NCBI RefSeq assembly: GCF_000472425.1
Contig: NZ_AXAI01000026.1
Span: 1 to 64,000, forward strand
Length of the DNA stretch: 64,000 nucleotides
Direction: 5' to 3'
DNA from: Bradyrhizobium sp. Tv2a-2
GTDB taxonomy: Bacteria > Pseudomonadota > Alphaproteobacteria > Rhizobiales > Xanthobacteraceae
Positions 26,258-35,688 of this stretch are shown piece by piece. Position 1 is the stretch's first letter, and every line of letters starts with the position of its first letter. The notes under the pieces are model-generated. The model saw only the letters and a program-made list of their open reading frames with translations. It was not told where the DNA came from and did no database searches. The position numbers and the translations under genes are program-made.

Positions 26258-27475
26258 GTGAGTGAACCGCTGGTCATCGTCGGCAATGGAATGGCGGCGG
26301 CGCGCCTGGTCGACGAGCTCGTCAAATCCTCGCTCGGTCGTTACGCCATCGCCGTGATCGGCGAGGAGCCGCGGCTCGCCTATAACCGCGTGTTGCTGTC
26401 GTCGGTGCTCGCCGGCGAGACTGGCTCCCACGATATCGAGCTGAAGCCGGCCTCATGGTGGCGCGAGCGCGGCGTCACCCTGAAATATGGCTCGCGTGTC
26501 ACCGAGATCGATGTCGGGCGGCGCGAGCTCAAGATCGAGAGCGACGAAAGCATCGAGTTCTCCAAGCTGGTGCTGGCAACCGGTTCTTCGGCATTGCGGC
26601 TCAACGTGCCCGGCGCCGATCTCGCCGGCGTCCACACCTTTCGCGACACCCGTGATGTCGATCTCCTGCTGACGCTTGCGGCGCAAAAGAAGCGCGTCGT
26701 GGTCGTCGGTGGCGGCCTGTTGGGGTTGGAGGCCGCCTATGGCCTCGCGAAGGCCGGCGCAACGGTCACGCTGGTACATCTGATGGACCGGCTGATGGAG
26801 CGTCAGCTCGATGCGCCGGCGGCGCATCTGCTGAAGTCGCTGGTGGAGCGCAAGGGTATCAACATCCTGCTCAACGCCAGCACGGCGCGTATCCTCGGCG
26901 AGAGCAAGGTGGAGTCCATCGAGCTCGTCGACGGCCGCCGGATCGATGCGGACGCGGTGATCTTCGCCGCCGGCATCCGGCCGAATGTCGCACTCGCCAA
27001 CGAGGCGGGCATCAAGGTCAACCGCGGGGTTGTGGTCGATGATGTCCTGCAAACCAGCGCGGCGGGGATCTTCGCGCTGGGTGAATGTGCCGAGCACCGT
27101 GGCATCTGCTACGGCCTGGTCGAGCCGGCCTATGAGCAGGGCCGCGTGCTGGCGCGCCATCTCGCCGGCCGCGAGGCGGCCTATCGGGGCAGCGTGGTCG
27201 CGACCAACCTGAAGGTCTCCGGCGTCAGCGTGTTCTCGGCGGGCGACTTCATGGGGGCGGAGGGCAGCGAAAGCATCGTGCTCAGTGACGTGAAGCGCGG
27301 TGCCTACAAGAAGCTCGTGATTGCCGACGGCAGGCTGACTGGCGCGGTCCTGATCGGCGAGGTCACGGACGCGCTCTGGTATCTCGAACTGATCCGCTGC
27401 CGCGAGCCGGTAGCGCGGATTCGCAAGGACATGATGTTTGGCCGCGCGCTGGCGCTGGCCGCTAAAGCTGCATGA
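26258..27475 (+). CDS. flp: FAD-dependent NAD(P)H oxidoreductase of the nitrate assimilation operon
   Basis: A 405-aa pyridine nucleotide-disulphide-type flavoprotein resembling the N-terminal half of NirB/NasB. FAD motif: VIVGNGMAAARLVDEL at the N-terminus; NAD motif: VVVVGGGLLGLEAAYGLAKAG near residue 150; the ATG-type segment is LVLATGSSAL and the second FAD motif is FALGECAEH. In B. diazoefficiens the equivalent Flp supplies electrons to NasC and perhaps to the haemoglobin. GTG start at 26258, 9 bp after bjgb, preceded by AGGACAAG. It ends 13 bp before nasC. Confidence 0.92.
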   Translation: MSEPLVIVGNGMAAARLVDELVKSSLGRYAIAVIGEEPRLAYNRVLLSSVLAGETGSHDIELKPASWWRERGVTLKYGSRVTEIDVGRRELKIESDESIEFSKLVLATGSSALRLNVPGADLAGVHTFRDTRDVDLLLTLAAQKKRVVVVGGGLLGLEAAYGLAKAGATVTLVHLMDRLMERQLDAPAAHLLKSLVERKGINILLNASTARILGESKVESIELVDGRRIDADAVIFAAGIRPNVALANEAGIKVNRGVVVDDVLQTSAAGIFALGECAEHRGICYGLVEPAYEQGRVLARHLAGREAAYRGSVVATNLKVSGVSVFSAGDFMGAEGSESIVLSDVKRGAYKKLVIADGRLTGAVLIGEVTDALWYLELIRCREPVARIRKDMMFGRALALAAKAA

Positions 27476-27488
27476 GTGACGCATTGCC

Positions 27489-30185
27489 ATGACCGCAACC
27501 GATCCCGCGCTTCGTGCTGTCGGCACCACCTGCCCCTATTGCGGGGTCGGCTGCGGCGTGCTCGCGACGCCCGATGGCAAGGGCGGGGCAGCCATCTCGG
27601 GCGATACCGAACACCCAGCGAATCTCGGCCGGCTTTGCTCCAAGGGCTCCGCGCTCGGCGAAACGGTCGCGCTCGAAAGCCGCCTTTTGCATCCCATGAT
27701 CCGCTGCAAGGGCGCACTCGAGCGCGTCGCCTGGTCCGATGCGCTGGATCATGTCGCCCACCGTCTGCAGCACAACGTCGCCCGTGACGGCGCCGATTCT
27801 GTCGCCTTCTATCTCTCCGGCCAGCTCCTGACCGAGGACTATTACGTCGCCAATAAGCTGATGAAGGGGTTCATCGGCACCGCCAATGTCGATACCAATT
27901 CGCGGCTCTGCATGGCTTCCACCGTCGCCGGTCATCGCCGCGCCTTCGGCGCCGACACAGTGCCCGGCTGCTACGAGGATCTGGAGCAGGCGGACCTCTT
28001 GGTGCTGGTCGGCTCCAACGCCGCCTGGTGCCATCCGGTGCTTTACCAGCGCATGCTCGCCAACAAGCAAAAGCGCGGCGCGCGCATGGTGGTGATCGAT
28101 CCGCGCCGCACCGACAGCGCCAGCGAGGCGGAGCTGTTTCTGGGGCTCAAGCCCGGCACCGACACTGCGCTATTTTCGGGGCTGCTGGTTCATCTCGCCG
28201 ACAACGGTGCGCTCGACAAGAGCTATATCGACCTCCACACCTCGGGCTTCGACGAGGCACTGGCGCGGGCGCGCCAGATCGCCGGCAGCGCTGCCGCCAC
28301 CGCGCTCGCGACGGGGCTGCCGGAGGCCGATGTCGCGTCTTTCTTCCAGATGTTCCGCACCACCGAACGTGTGGTCACGCTCTATTCGCAGGGCGTCAAC
28401 CAGTCCGCGCAGGGCACCGACAAGGTCAACGCCATCCTCAATTGCCATCTCGCGACCGGGCGGATCGGCAAGGTGGGCGCCTCGCCATTCTCGCTGACCG
28501 GGCAGCCCAATGCGATGGGCGGGCGCGAGGTCGGCGGGCTCGCCAACCAGCTCGCCGCGCATATGGGCTTTACGCCGCCCGACATCGATCGCGTCAGGCG
28601 ATTCTGGAAGGCGCCGCGCATCGCCACCCATGAGGGGCTGAAGGCGGTGCAGATGTTCGAGGCGATCGCGCGCGGCGAGATCAAGGCGCTGTGGGTGATG
28701 GGCACCAATCCTGCGGTGTCGCTGCCTGATGCGGACATCGTCCGCGAGGCCTTGAAGAAGCTCGAACTCTTCATCGTCTCTGAAAACGTGCGCCACAACG
28801 ACACCGTCGATGCCGGTGTGCAGGTGCTCTTGCCCGCGTTGGCCTGGGGCGAGAAATCAGGCACCGTCACCAATTCGGAGCGGCGCATCTCACGCCAGCG
28901 CTCGTTCCTGCCAGCGCCCGGCGAGGCGCGGCCGGACTGGTGGATCATGTGCGAGGTCGCGAAGCGCTTGGGGTTCGGCGCGGCCTTCGACTTCAAGTCC
29001 GCGGCCGAGATCTTCCGCGAGCATGCGGCACTTTCCGCCTTCGAGAACAACGGCAGCCGCGATTTCGATATCGGCGGCCTGCAGGAGATCGCGGACGACG
29101 GCTATGACGCGCTCAAACCCGTGCTGTGGCCGCTGCCCGAGGGCGGTGCGCCGCAGGAGCGCTTCTTCGCCGACGGACGGTTCTACGCCAACGACCGCAA
29201 AGCGCGTTTCGTCGCGCCGGAAGTTCCGGCGCTCAAGACCGAGACCAGCGCGGGCCGGCCGCTGCGGCTCAACACCGGTCGCATCCGCGACCAGTGGCAC
29301 ACCATGACCCGCAGCGGCTTGAGCCCGCGGCTCGGCTCGCATCTCCCCGAGCCCTTTGTCGAGATCCAGCCAGATGATGCCAACAGGTTCGGCATCGTCG
29401 ACGACTCATTTGCCCGCATCACCACCGACTATGGCCAGTGCATCCTTAAAGTCGTGGTCAGCGAGCGGCAGCAGCGCGGCATGTTGTTTACGCCTATCCA
29501 TTGGAGCGAAGCCAACACCTCAGGCGGGCGCGTCGGCGCGCTGGTCGCGCCCTTCACCGATCCTTATTCCGGCCAGCCCGAGTCGAAATCGACGCCGGCA
29601 TCGATTGCGCCTTACGAATATGTGTTCCGCGGCTTCCTGTTATCGCGCACCGAGCTGGACCTGCCCGACAGCATCTGGTGGGCGCGTGTCGCGGTGACTG
29701 GCGGCTATGGCTATCTGTTCGCCGACAATGGCGATGTCGCGCGCTGGTCGTCCTGGCTGCGCGCAAATGTCCGCCAGGACCTCGTCGAATACAGCGATTT
29801 CGGCGGCGGCGTGTACCGCGCCGCCTCCTTCTGCGGTCAGCGGATCGAGACTTGCCTGTTCGTCGGTCCCGCGCATGATGCCGGCGATTGGGACGTCGTC
29901 AAGCAATCGTTCGCGGCTGACACGCTTTCGGATGAAGCGCGTGCCATGCTCCTCTCGGGCCGCTCCAGCGAAGGCGCGGCCAGCTCCGGCCCCATCGTCT
30001 GCGCCTGCTTCGGCGTCGGTCGTGGCACCATCTGCGACACCATCGCCGCCGGCGCCAGGACCGCGGCCGAGATCGGCGCAAAGCTGAAAGCCGGCACCAA
30101 TTGCGGCTCCTGCATCCCCGAAATGAAGCGGCTGATTGCGCAGGCGGAAACGTCCCCGCCGCCGCAGCAGGCGGCTGTGGGGTAG
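27489..30185 (+). CDS. nasC: Assimilatory nitrate reductase catalytic subunit
   Basis: Cytoplasmic molybdenum enzyme reducing nitrate to nitrite, 898 aa. The N-terminus binds a [4Fe-4S] cluster through Cys15, Cys18, Cys22 and Cys50 (TTCPYCGVGCG and LCSKG). The molybdopterin oxidoreductase core follows, with NTNSRLCMAS-like motifs and SLTGQPNAMGGREVGGLAN. A dinucleotide-binding domain spans about 590-700. The C-terminus carries a BFD-type [2Fe-2S] domain with Cys838, Cys840, Cys872 and Cys875, as in NasA/NasC enzymes that accept electrons from a separate flavoprotein. No nirA nitrite reductase lies in the window. Confidence 0.95.
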   Translation: MTATDPALRAVGTTCPYCGVGCGVLATPDGKGGAAISGDTEHPANLGRLCSKGSALGETVALESRLLHPMIRCKGALERVAWSDALDHVAHRLQHNVARDGADSVAFYLSGQLLTEDYYVANKLMKGFIGTANVDTNSRLCMASTVAGHRRAFGADTVPGCYEDLEQADLLVLVGSNAAWCHPVLYQRMLANKQKRGARMVVIDPRRTDSASEAELFLGLKPGTDTALFSGLLVHLADNGALDKSYIDLHTSGFDEALARARQIAGSAAATALATGLPEADVASFFQMFRTTERVVTLYSQGVNQSAQGTDKVNAILNCHLATGRIGKVGASPFSLTGQPNAMGGREVGGLANQLAAHMGFTPPDIDRVRRFWKAPRIATHEGLKAVQMFEAIARGEIKALWVMGTNPAVSLPDADIVREALKKLELFIVSENVRHNDTVDAGVQVLLPALAWGEKSGTVTNSERRISRQRSFLPAPGEARPDWWIMCEVAKRLGFGAAFDFKSAAEIFREHAALSAFENNGSRDFDIGGLQEIADDGYDALKPVLWPLPEGGAPQERFFADGRFYANDRKARFVAPEVPALKTETSAGRPLRLNTGRIRDQWHTMTRSGLSPRLGSHLPEPFVEIQPDDANRFGIVDDSFARITTDYGQCILKVVVSERQQRGMLFTPIHWSEANTSGGRVGALVAPFTDPYSGQPESKSTPASIAPYEYVFRGFLLSRTELDLPDSIWWARVAVTGGYGYLFADNGDVARWSSWLRANVRQDLVEYSDFGGGVYRAASFCGQRIETCLFVGPAHDAGDWDVVKQSFAADTLSDEARAMLLSGRSSEGAASSGPIVCACFGVGRGTICDTIAAGARTAAEIGAKLKAGTNCGSCIPEMKRLIAQAETSPPPQQAAVG

Positions 30186-30193
30186 CTTTTTTT

Positions 30194-30275
30194 CGTCTTT
30201 GCGAGGAGCGAAGCGACGAAGCAATCCAGAGCCTCATGCGTCGCCCTGGATTGCTTCGCTGCGCTCGCAATGACG
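30194..30275. repeat. Palindromic intergenic repeat, family C, copy 1
   Basis: TTGCGAGGAGCGAAGCGACG with GAAGCAATCCAG on the left, and CTGGATTGCTTCGCTGCGC with TCGCAATGACGG on the right, form a long hairpin after nasC. A second copy in the same style is at 46407-46487. It may end the nas transcript; a T-rich stretch lies before it rather than after it. Confidence 0.85.
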
Positions 30276-30343
30276 GAGAAGCAATCGACGCCTCGCCCCA
30301 TCTCCTCTATGGTGCGCCTGCTTGAACGCAGGTACCCAAGAAA

Positions 30344-31246
30344 ATGCACTATCTGGAAACGCCGCCGCGGCTGATTGATACAAAACCCTTCTCGGCCATG
30401 CCGGAAAAATTTCGCCGCAAGGGCGTGGCGAGTGAATGGGCCGACGCCAACCGGCCGGGCCTTCCCACCGACAGCTTCATCGAAGGTCCGTCATTCGATG
30501 CGGACGGCCATCTCTTCATCGTCGACATTCCCTTCGGCCGCATTTTCAAGATCGCGCCCAATGGCGGTTGGTCGCTGGTCGTCGAATATGACGGCTGGCC
30601 GAATGGGCTGAAGTTCGCGCCCGACGGCCGCATCCTCGTCGCCGATTACCGCCACGGGCTGATGCAACTCGATGCCACGGCCGGAAAGATCGCGCCGCTG
30701 TTGCGCTCGCACAATTCGGAATCCTTCCGGGGCTGCAATGATCTGCATGTCGCGTCGAATGGCGACATCTATTTCACCGACCAGGGCCAGACCGGCCTGC
30801 ATGATCAGAGCGGTCGGGTCTATCGGCTGAGGCCGGGCGGACGGTTGGATTGTCTGCTCCACACCGGCATCAGCCCCAACGGCCTCGTGCTTGATCCGAG
30901 CGAGTCCGTGCTGTTCGTGGCGATGACCCGCGACAACGCGGTCTGGCGCTTGCCCTTCATGAAGGATGGCAGCGTCTCCAAGGTCGGCCGCTTCTGTTCC
31001 CTGTTCGGAACCTCCGGCCCCGACGGGATGACCATGGATCGGGCGGGACGGCTGTTCGTCGCCCACGCTTCGCTCGGTCATGTCTTCGTCTTCGCGCCCA
31101 ATGGCGAATTGATCGCGCGTATCAAATCCTGCGCTGGTCACAGCTGCACCAATGTCGCAATTGGCGGCGAGAAGCGCGACCGGCTCTACATCACGGAATC
31201 CGCGAGCGGCACCATCCTGCTTGCCGATCTTAATGAGCTCAACTGA
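30344..31246 (+). CDS. SMP-30/gluconolactonase/LRE family lactonase
   Basis: A 300-aa six-bladed beta-propeller of the regucalcin family, expected to hydrolyse a sugar lactone to its acid with a divalent metal. The metal-site segments of the family are visible: FIEGPSFDADG (Glu), FRGCNDLHVASNGD (Asn/Asp) and SGPDGMTMDRAG (Asp). Six repeats of the type DG-x-hydrophobic-VAD can be followed along the sequence. It precedes an aldo/keto reductase with an overlap or a short gap, depending on the latter's start, so the two may be one operon for sugar or sugar-acid conversion. Confidence 0.9.
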   Translation: MHYLETPPRLIDTKPFSAMPEKFRRKGVASEWADANRPGLPTDSFIEGPSFDADGHLFIVDIPFGRIFKIAPNGGWSLVVEYDGWPNGLKFAPDGRILVADYRHGLMQLDATAGKIAPLLRSHNSESFRGCNDLHVASNGDIYFTDQGQTGLHDQSGRVYRLRPGGRLDCLLHTGISPNGLVLDPSESVLFVAMTRDNAVWRLPFMKDGSVSKVGRFCSLFGTSGPDGMTMDRAGRLFVAHASLGHVFVFAPNGELIARIKSCAGHSCTNVAIGGEKRDRLYITESASGTILLADLNELN

Positions 31247-31268
31247 AACCAATGCGACAGGCGGTCCC

Positions 31269-32108
31269 ATGAAATCGCATCCTTTCGGCTCGACCGGTGT
31301 CAATGTTAGCGTGATCGGGCAGGGCACCTGGTATCTCGACCGTAGCGACCGCAAGAGCGCGATCGCCGCACTCCGCCGCGGCATCGAGCTCGGCATGACC
31401 CACATCGACACCGCCGAGATGTATGGCGATGCAGAGCTCGTGATTGCGGAGGCGATCGCGGGGAAGCGCGACGGGCTGTACTTGGTTTCAAAGGTCTTGC
31501 CGAGCAATGCCTCGCGCAAGGGGACGATCGCAGCCTGCGAGCGCTCGCTGAAGCGGCTGAGAACCGATCATCTCGATTGCTATCTCCTGCATTGGCGCGG
31601 CTCCTATCCGCTCGCTGACACCGTAGCGGCCTTCGAGGAGCTCGAGCATGCCGGAAAAATCCGCTCCTGGGGCGTCAGCAATTTCGACGCCGACGATCTC
31701 GACGAGCTGCTGGATGTGTCAGGCGAAGGCACGATCGCCTGCAACCAGGTGCTCTATCATCTGAAGGAACGCGCCATCGAGCACGCGGTGATCCCGTGGT
31801 GCGAGCGCCACAAGGTTGCGGTCGTCGCCTATTCGCCGTTCGGCCATGACGATTTTCCGTCACCGAAGAGCAAGGCGGGCGAGGTGCTGCAGCAGATTGC
31901 CGATGCGCATCACGCGACGCCGCGCCAGGTCGCGCTCGCGTTTCTCATCCGCAAGACTACGGTGTTTGCGATTCCGAAGGCGTCGAACGTGGAACATGCC
32001 TCCGAAAATGCAGGCGCGGGCGATCTCGTCTTGAATGACAGCGAGATTGCGATGCTGGATGCGGCATTTCCGCGCGGGCCGAAGCCGCGCGGTTTGCCGA
32101 TGCTGTAG
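31269..32108 (+). CDS. Aldo/keto reductase
   Basis: NADPH-dependent TIM-barrel oxidoreductase of 279 aa. The catalytic tetrad is complete: Asp47 and Tyr52 in HIDTAEMYGDAE, Lys75 in LYLVSKVLP, and His108 in DCYLLHWRG. The C-terminal cofactor loop is AIPKASNVEHASENAGA. I chose the ATG at 31269, which opens at KSHPFGSTGVNVSVIGQGT; an ATG at 31233 inside the lactonase gene would add 12 residues. With the neighbouring lactonase and downstream dehydrogenase it could interconvert a sugar and its alcohol or lactone. The substrate is unknown. Confidence 0.9.
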   Translation: MKSHPFGSTGVNVSVIGQGTWYLDRSDRKSAIAALRRGIELGMTHIDTAEMYGDAELVIAEAIAGKRDGLYLVSKVLPSNASRKGTIAACERSLKRLRTDHLDCYLLHWRGSYPLADTVAAFEELEHAGKIRSWGVSNFDADDLDELLDVSGEGTIACNQVLYHLKERAIEHAVIPWCERHKVAVVAYSPFGHDDFPSPKSKAGEVLQQIADAHHATPRQVALAFLIRKTTVFAIPKASNVEHASENAGAGDLVLNDSEIAMLDAAFPRGPKPRGLPML

Positions 32109-32191
32109 CGCACAACACGTTTCTTAACGGAATCTTTCAACGTCTGGCGCATAACGGCATCCTGTTTTCAGGTGTTGTCCGTGCGCGCCGA

Positions 32192-33256
32192 ATGGCGTTT
32201 TTTACGACAGATATCGAGTCGCCTCTATCCACCTTCGAGATTGCCGTGACCCCGCCGCCCGCCGTAGCCGCAAGGCTCGACCGCGCACCTGTCTCCTTGC
32301 CGGAAAACAAGTCTTCCCCGGACAAGAAACCCGCCGCACGACGGCGGGCGCCGACGCGCGCCGACCATCCGCTCAAGGGCATTGCGTTGATCTTGTTGTC
32401 GACGGTGTTCCTCGGCACCTCCGACGTGACGTCGAAATATCTGTCGGGGACACTGCCATCGGTCGAGATCGCCTGGATCCGCTTTGTCGTATTCGCGCTG
32501 ATCATGGTGCCGGCGATGCTGCCCGCGTCACCGCTCTATGCGCTGCGCACCGAGCGGCTTGGTCTGCAGCTGATGCGCGGCGCAGCGCTGCTCGGCTCGT
32601 CGCTGCTCTTCATCTCCGGGCTGCGCTATCTGCCGATCGCGGAAGCGTCCTCGACCAGCTTCGTATCGCCGCTGTTCGTCACCGCACTGTCGATCATCTT
32701 TCTCTCCGAGCGCGTCGGCCTGCGGCGCTGGATCGCAACCGCCGTCGGCCTGATGGGTGTGCTGATCATCCTGAGGCCCGGCACCAGCGCGTTTCACGTC
32801 GCGGCATTCTTCCCGATCCTCTCGGCGCTGTGCTGGGCGCTGACGCTGGTGATGACGCGCATCATGAGCGGGTGCGAGCACGTCATCACCACCATGACCT
32901 ATTCGTCGATCGCGGGCGTCGTCATCCTCAGCGCGCTCGTTCCCTTCGCATCTGTGACGCCGACCCCGCACGACATCTTCTTCGGCATCGTGATCGGGCT
33001 GGCCTCGACGCTGGGGCAGTGGATCGTCGTCCTCGCCTTCCGCTATGGCGATGCTTCGGTGCTGGCGCCGTTCTCCTACACCCAGCTGCTCGTGGTCAGC
33101 GTTCTCGGCTTCTTTGTTTTCGGCGAGGTGCCGGACGCCTGGACCGTGATCGGTGCGGCCTTCATCGTGCTGAGCGGCCTTTACACCGCCCATCGCGAGC
33201 GCGTGCGCCGCTCGCAAATGGCGGTAACCGCGGCGGAGCCCGCGCCGAACGCCTGA
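32192..33256 (+). CDS. DMT superfamily transporter with two EamA domains
   Basis: A ten-helix inner-membrane protein of 354 aa with a cytoplasmic N-terminal tail of about 55 residues rich in Ala, Pro and charged residues. The first EamA repeat begins HPLKGIALILLSTVFLGTSD and ends at LSERVGLRRWIATAVGLMGV; the second begins FPILSALCWALTLVMTRIMS and ends FVFGEVPDAWTVIGAAFIVL. Such proteins export amino acids, metabolites or drugs. The 83-bp gap after the aldo/keto reductase allows cotranscription, but nothing ties it to the sugar genes. Confidence 0.9.
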   Translation: MAFFTTDIESPLSTFEIAVTPPPAVAARLDRAPVSLPENKSSPDKKPAARRRAPTRADHPLKGIALILLSTVFLGTSDVTSKYLSGTLPSVEIAWIRFVVFALIMVPAMLPASPLYALRTERLGLQLMRGAALLGSSLLFISGLRYLPIAEASSTSFVSPLFVTALSIIFLSERVGLRRWIATAVGLMGVLIILRPGTSAFHVAAFFPILSALCWALTLVMTRIMSGCEHVITTMTYSSIAGVVILSALVPFASVTPTPHDIFFGIVIGLASTLGQWIVVLAFRYGDASVLAPFSYTQLLVVSVLGFFVFGEVPDAWTVIGAAFIVLSGLYTAHRERVRRSQMAVTAAEPAPNA

Positions 33257-33358
33257 TCGACTCCGGCTGATTTTTGCCCCGAGCTCGTTCCGCGTGCTGC
33301 AAGCGCACGCCTCGTGTGCTATGAGGACCTCCAACTAATAACGGGAGGAGACCACGAG

Positions 33359-34438
33359 ATGCGGGCAGCGATTTTCAGGAACGGCGAGATCGTCGTCGAC
33401 AGCTTGCCGGAACTGAAGCCCGGTGCCGGGCAGGTGCTGGTGAAGACGCTTGCCTGCGGCATCTGCGGCTCCGATCTGCACGCGAGGAAGCATGCGCATC
33501 GCATGGCGGATATGGCCAAGCTCGTCGGCCGCAAGCCGATGGACCTGTCGCGCGACGTCGTGTTCGGCCACGAGTTCTGCTGTGAGATCGTCGATCATGG
33601 CCCCGCCACGCAAGGCAAGTTCAAGCCCGGCACGCGCGTCTGCTCGATCCCTGCGCTGTTGACGCCTGAGGGGCCGCAGGGCATCGGTTATTCCAACGAT
33701 AATATCGGCGCCTATGCCGAGCAGATGCTGCTTAGCGAAGCGCTGCTGCTCGAGGTGCCCAACGGGCTGTCGCCGCAGCACGCCGCGCTGACCGAGCCGC
33801 TGGCGGTCGGCGTTCATGCGGTCGAGAAAGCAAATATCAGGGGCAACGAGGTGCCGCTGGTGATCGGTTGCGGCCCGGTCGGGCTTGCAGTCATCGCCGC
33901 GCTGAAGATCAATGGCCTGTATCCGATCGTCGCTGCCGACTATTCGCCGGCGCGCCGCGCGATGGCCGAGAAGCTCGGGGCGGACGTCGTCGTGGACCCC
34001 GCGCGCTCGCAACCATTCGCGAGCTGGGCCGAGCATGCCGCGATGTCGGAGGCTGAAAAGGCGGCGCGGCCGCCGTTGCAGGCGATGCTGCCACCGCTCA
34101 AGCCCGCGCTGATCTTCGAATGTGTCGGCGTGCCCGGCATCATCCAGCAGCTGTTCGAGGGCGCACCGCGCGATGCGCGCATTGTCGTGGTCGGCGTCTG
34201 CATGGAGTCCGACCGCTCCGAGCCGATGCTCGGCATCATGAAGGAGCTCAACGTCCAATATGTGCTGGGCTATACGCCGGACGAATTCGCGACCTCCTTG
34301 CGGCTGATCGCCGAAGGCGAGGTCGACGCGGCCGCAATGGTGACGGCAACCGTCGGCATCGACGGCGTCGCACAGGCCTTTGCCGATCTCGCCAATCCGG
34401 AGACGCATACCAAGATCATCGTCGAGCCGTGGAGGTGA
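33359..34438 (+). CDS. Zinc-type alcohol dehydrogenase family protein without the structural zinc lobe
   Basis: Medium-chain dehydrogenase of 359 aa. The catalytic zinc region is recognisable (ACGICGSDLHARKH, then FGHEFCCEIVDHG) and the nucleotide fold has VIGCGPVGLAVIAALK followed by IVAADYSPARR. The four clustered cysteines of the structural zinc lobe are missing: where they should be the sequence reads RVCSIPALLTPEGPQGIG. The start at 33359 follows GGGAGGAG. It is followed 64 bp later by the FAH-family gene. It might oxidise a sugar such as L-arabinose or another polyol, but this is inference from context. Confidence 0.88.
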   Translation: MRAAIFRNGEIVVDSLPELKPGAGQVLVKTLACGICGSDLHARKHAHRMADMAKLVGRKPMDLSRDVVFGHEFCCEIVDHGPATQGKFKPGTRVCSIPALLTPEGPQGIGYSNDNIGAYAEQMLLSEALLLEVPNGLSPQHAALTEPLAVGVHAVEKANIRGNEVPLVIGCGPVGLAVIAALKINGLYPIVAADYSPARRAMAEKLGADVVVDPARSQPFASWAEHAAMSEAEKAARPPLQAMLPPLKPALIFECVGVPGIIQQLFEGAPRDARIVVVGVCMESDRSEPMLGIMKELNVQYVLGYTPDEFATSLRLIAEGEVDAAAMVTATVGIDGVAQAFADLANPETHTKIIVEPWR

Positions 34439-34502
34439 GGGGGGCCTTTGCTCGCGCGGACGACGATCCATGATAAGAAAATCACCAGAACCGGAAAACG
34501 CT

Positions 34503-35675
34503 ATGATAACACTGGCAACAGCAGAGGTCCTTCCCGAGGACGGTACAAGCGGCGCCCTGGTTGGGCGCGTATTCCTTCCGCAGGCAGGTGGCCCCGCGGT
34601 GGTGGCTATCCGCGACGGCGGCGTGTTCGACGTCAGCGCCAAATTTGCCACCGTGAGCGCCCTCTGCGAGGCGGACGACTCGGCCCGCGCATTGCGCGCG
34701 GCCAAAGGCGTACGCATTGCCGATCTCGCAACGATCCTCGCCAACACGCCGCCCGATGCCCGCGATCCAAAAAAGCCATGGCTGCTCGCGCCGGTCGATC
34801 TGCAGGTGTTGAAAGCCGCCGGCGTCACTTTTGCCGTCTCGATGCTGGAGCGGGTGATCGAGGAGCGGGCGCGGGGCAATCCGGCGTCCGCGGAGGCCAT
34901 CCGCAAGGAGGTCGTACGCCTGGTCGGCGATGATTTCTCCAAGCTCAAGCCAGGGTCGGCGGAGGCGATACGGCTGAAGCAGGTGCTGATCGACCAGAAC
35001 GCCTGGAGCCAGTATCTCGAGGTCGGCATCGGCCCTGATGCGGAGGTCTTCACCAAGGCGCCGGTGCTTTCCTCCGTCGGCACCGGCATGGATGCCGGGC
35101 TGCATCCCAAATCGACCTGGAATAATCCCGAGCCGGAGGTCGTGCTGTTCGTGTCGAGCCGCGGCAGGATCGTGGGAGCCGCGCTCGGCAACGACGTCAA
35201 CTTGCGCGACTTCGAGGGCCGCTCGGCGCTGCTGTTGTCCAAGGCGAAGGACAACAACGCCTCCTGCGCGGTCGGCCCGCTGCTCCGCCTGTTCGACGAC
35301 AGTTTCTCGCTCGACCATGTGCGGCGGATGGATGTTGGATTGACGGTGAAGGGAGCGGACGACTTTGTGCTGGAGGGACATTCCTCGATCAGCAAGATCA
35401 GCCGCGACCCGACCGACCTCGTCGCGCAGACGATCGGGCCGGTGCACCAATATCCCGACGGCTTTGCGCTGTTCCTCGGCACCATGTTCGCGCCGGTGAA
35501 GGATCGCGACGCGGCGGGGCAGGGCTTTACTCACAAGCGCGACGACATCGTCACCATCGCCGCGCCCGAGCTCGGCCAGCTCGTCAACCGCATGCGGACC
35601 AGCGACGAGTGTGAGCCGTGGACGCTGGGCGTTGGTGCCTTGATGAAGAATTTGGCGCAGCGGAAGCTATTGTAA
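34503..35675 (+). CDS. Fumarylacetoacetate hydrolase family protein, probably AraD1-like 2-keto-3-deoxy acid dehydratase
   Basis: A 390-aa member of the FAH fold in its longer AraD1-like version. The metal site is Glu210 and Glu212 (NNPEPEVVLFV) with Asp231 (GNDVNLRDFEGR). AraD1-type proteins dehydrate L-2-keto-3-deoxyarabinonate to 2-oxoglutarate semialdehyde. This fits the sugar-acid dehydratase (44697) and aldehyde dehydrogenase (41014) in the window, which would supply the preceding and following steps. An in-frame ATG at 34470 would add 11 residues; 34503 gives the usual opening. FAH-fold enzymes also hydrolyse acylpyruvates, so the exact reaction is inferred. Confidence 0.85.
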   Translation: MITLATAEVLPEDGTSGALVGRVFLPQAGGPAVVAIRDGGVFDVSAKFATVSALCEADDSARALRAAKGVRIADLATILANTPPDARDPKKPWLLAPVDLQVLKAAGVTFAVSMLERVIEERARGNPASAEAIRKEVVRLVGDDFSKLKPGSAEAIRLKQVLIDQNAWSQYLEVGIGPDAEVFTKAPVLSSVGTGMDAGLHPKSTWNNPEPEVVLFVSSRGRIVGAALGNDVNLRDFEGRSALLLSKAKDNNASCAVGPLLRLFDDSFSLDHVRRMDVGLTVKGADDFVLEGHSSISKISRDPTDLVAQTIGPVHQYPDGFALFLGTMFAPVKDRDAAGQGFTHKRDDIVTIAAPELGQLVNRMRTSDECEPWTLGVGALMKNLAQRKLL

Positions 35676-35688
35676 TGCGACGACTGCC

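Noticed and set aside
33335..35485. 716-codon minus-strand ORF opposite the zinc dehydrogenase and FAH genes
   Set aside because: It spans two well supported genes and has no family similarity; long antisense frames are common in this high-GC DNA.
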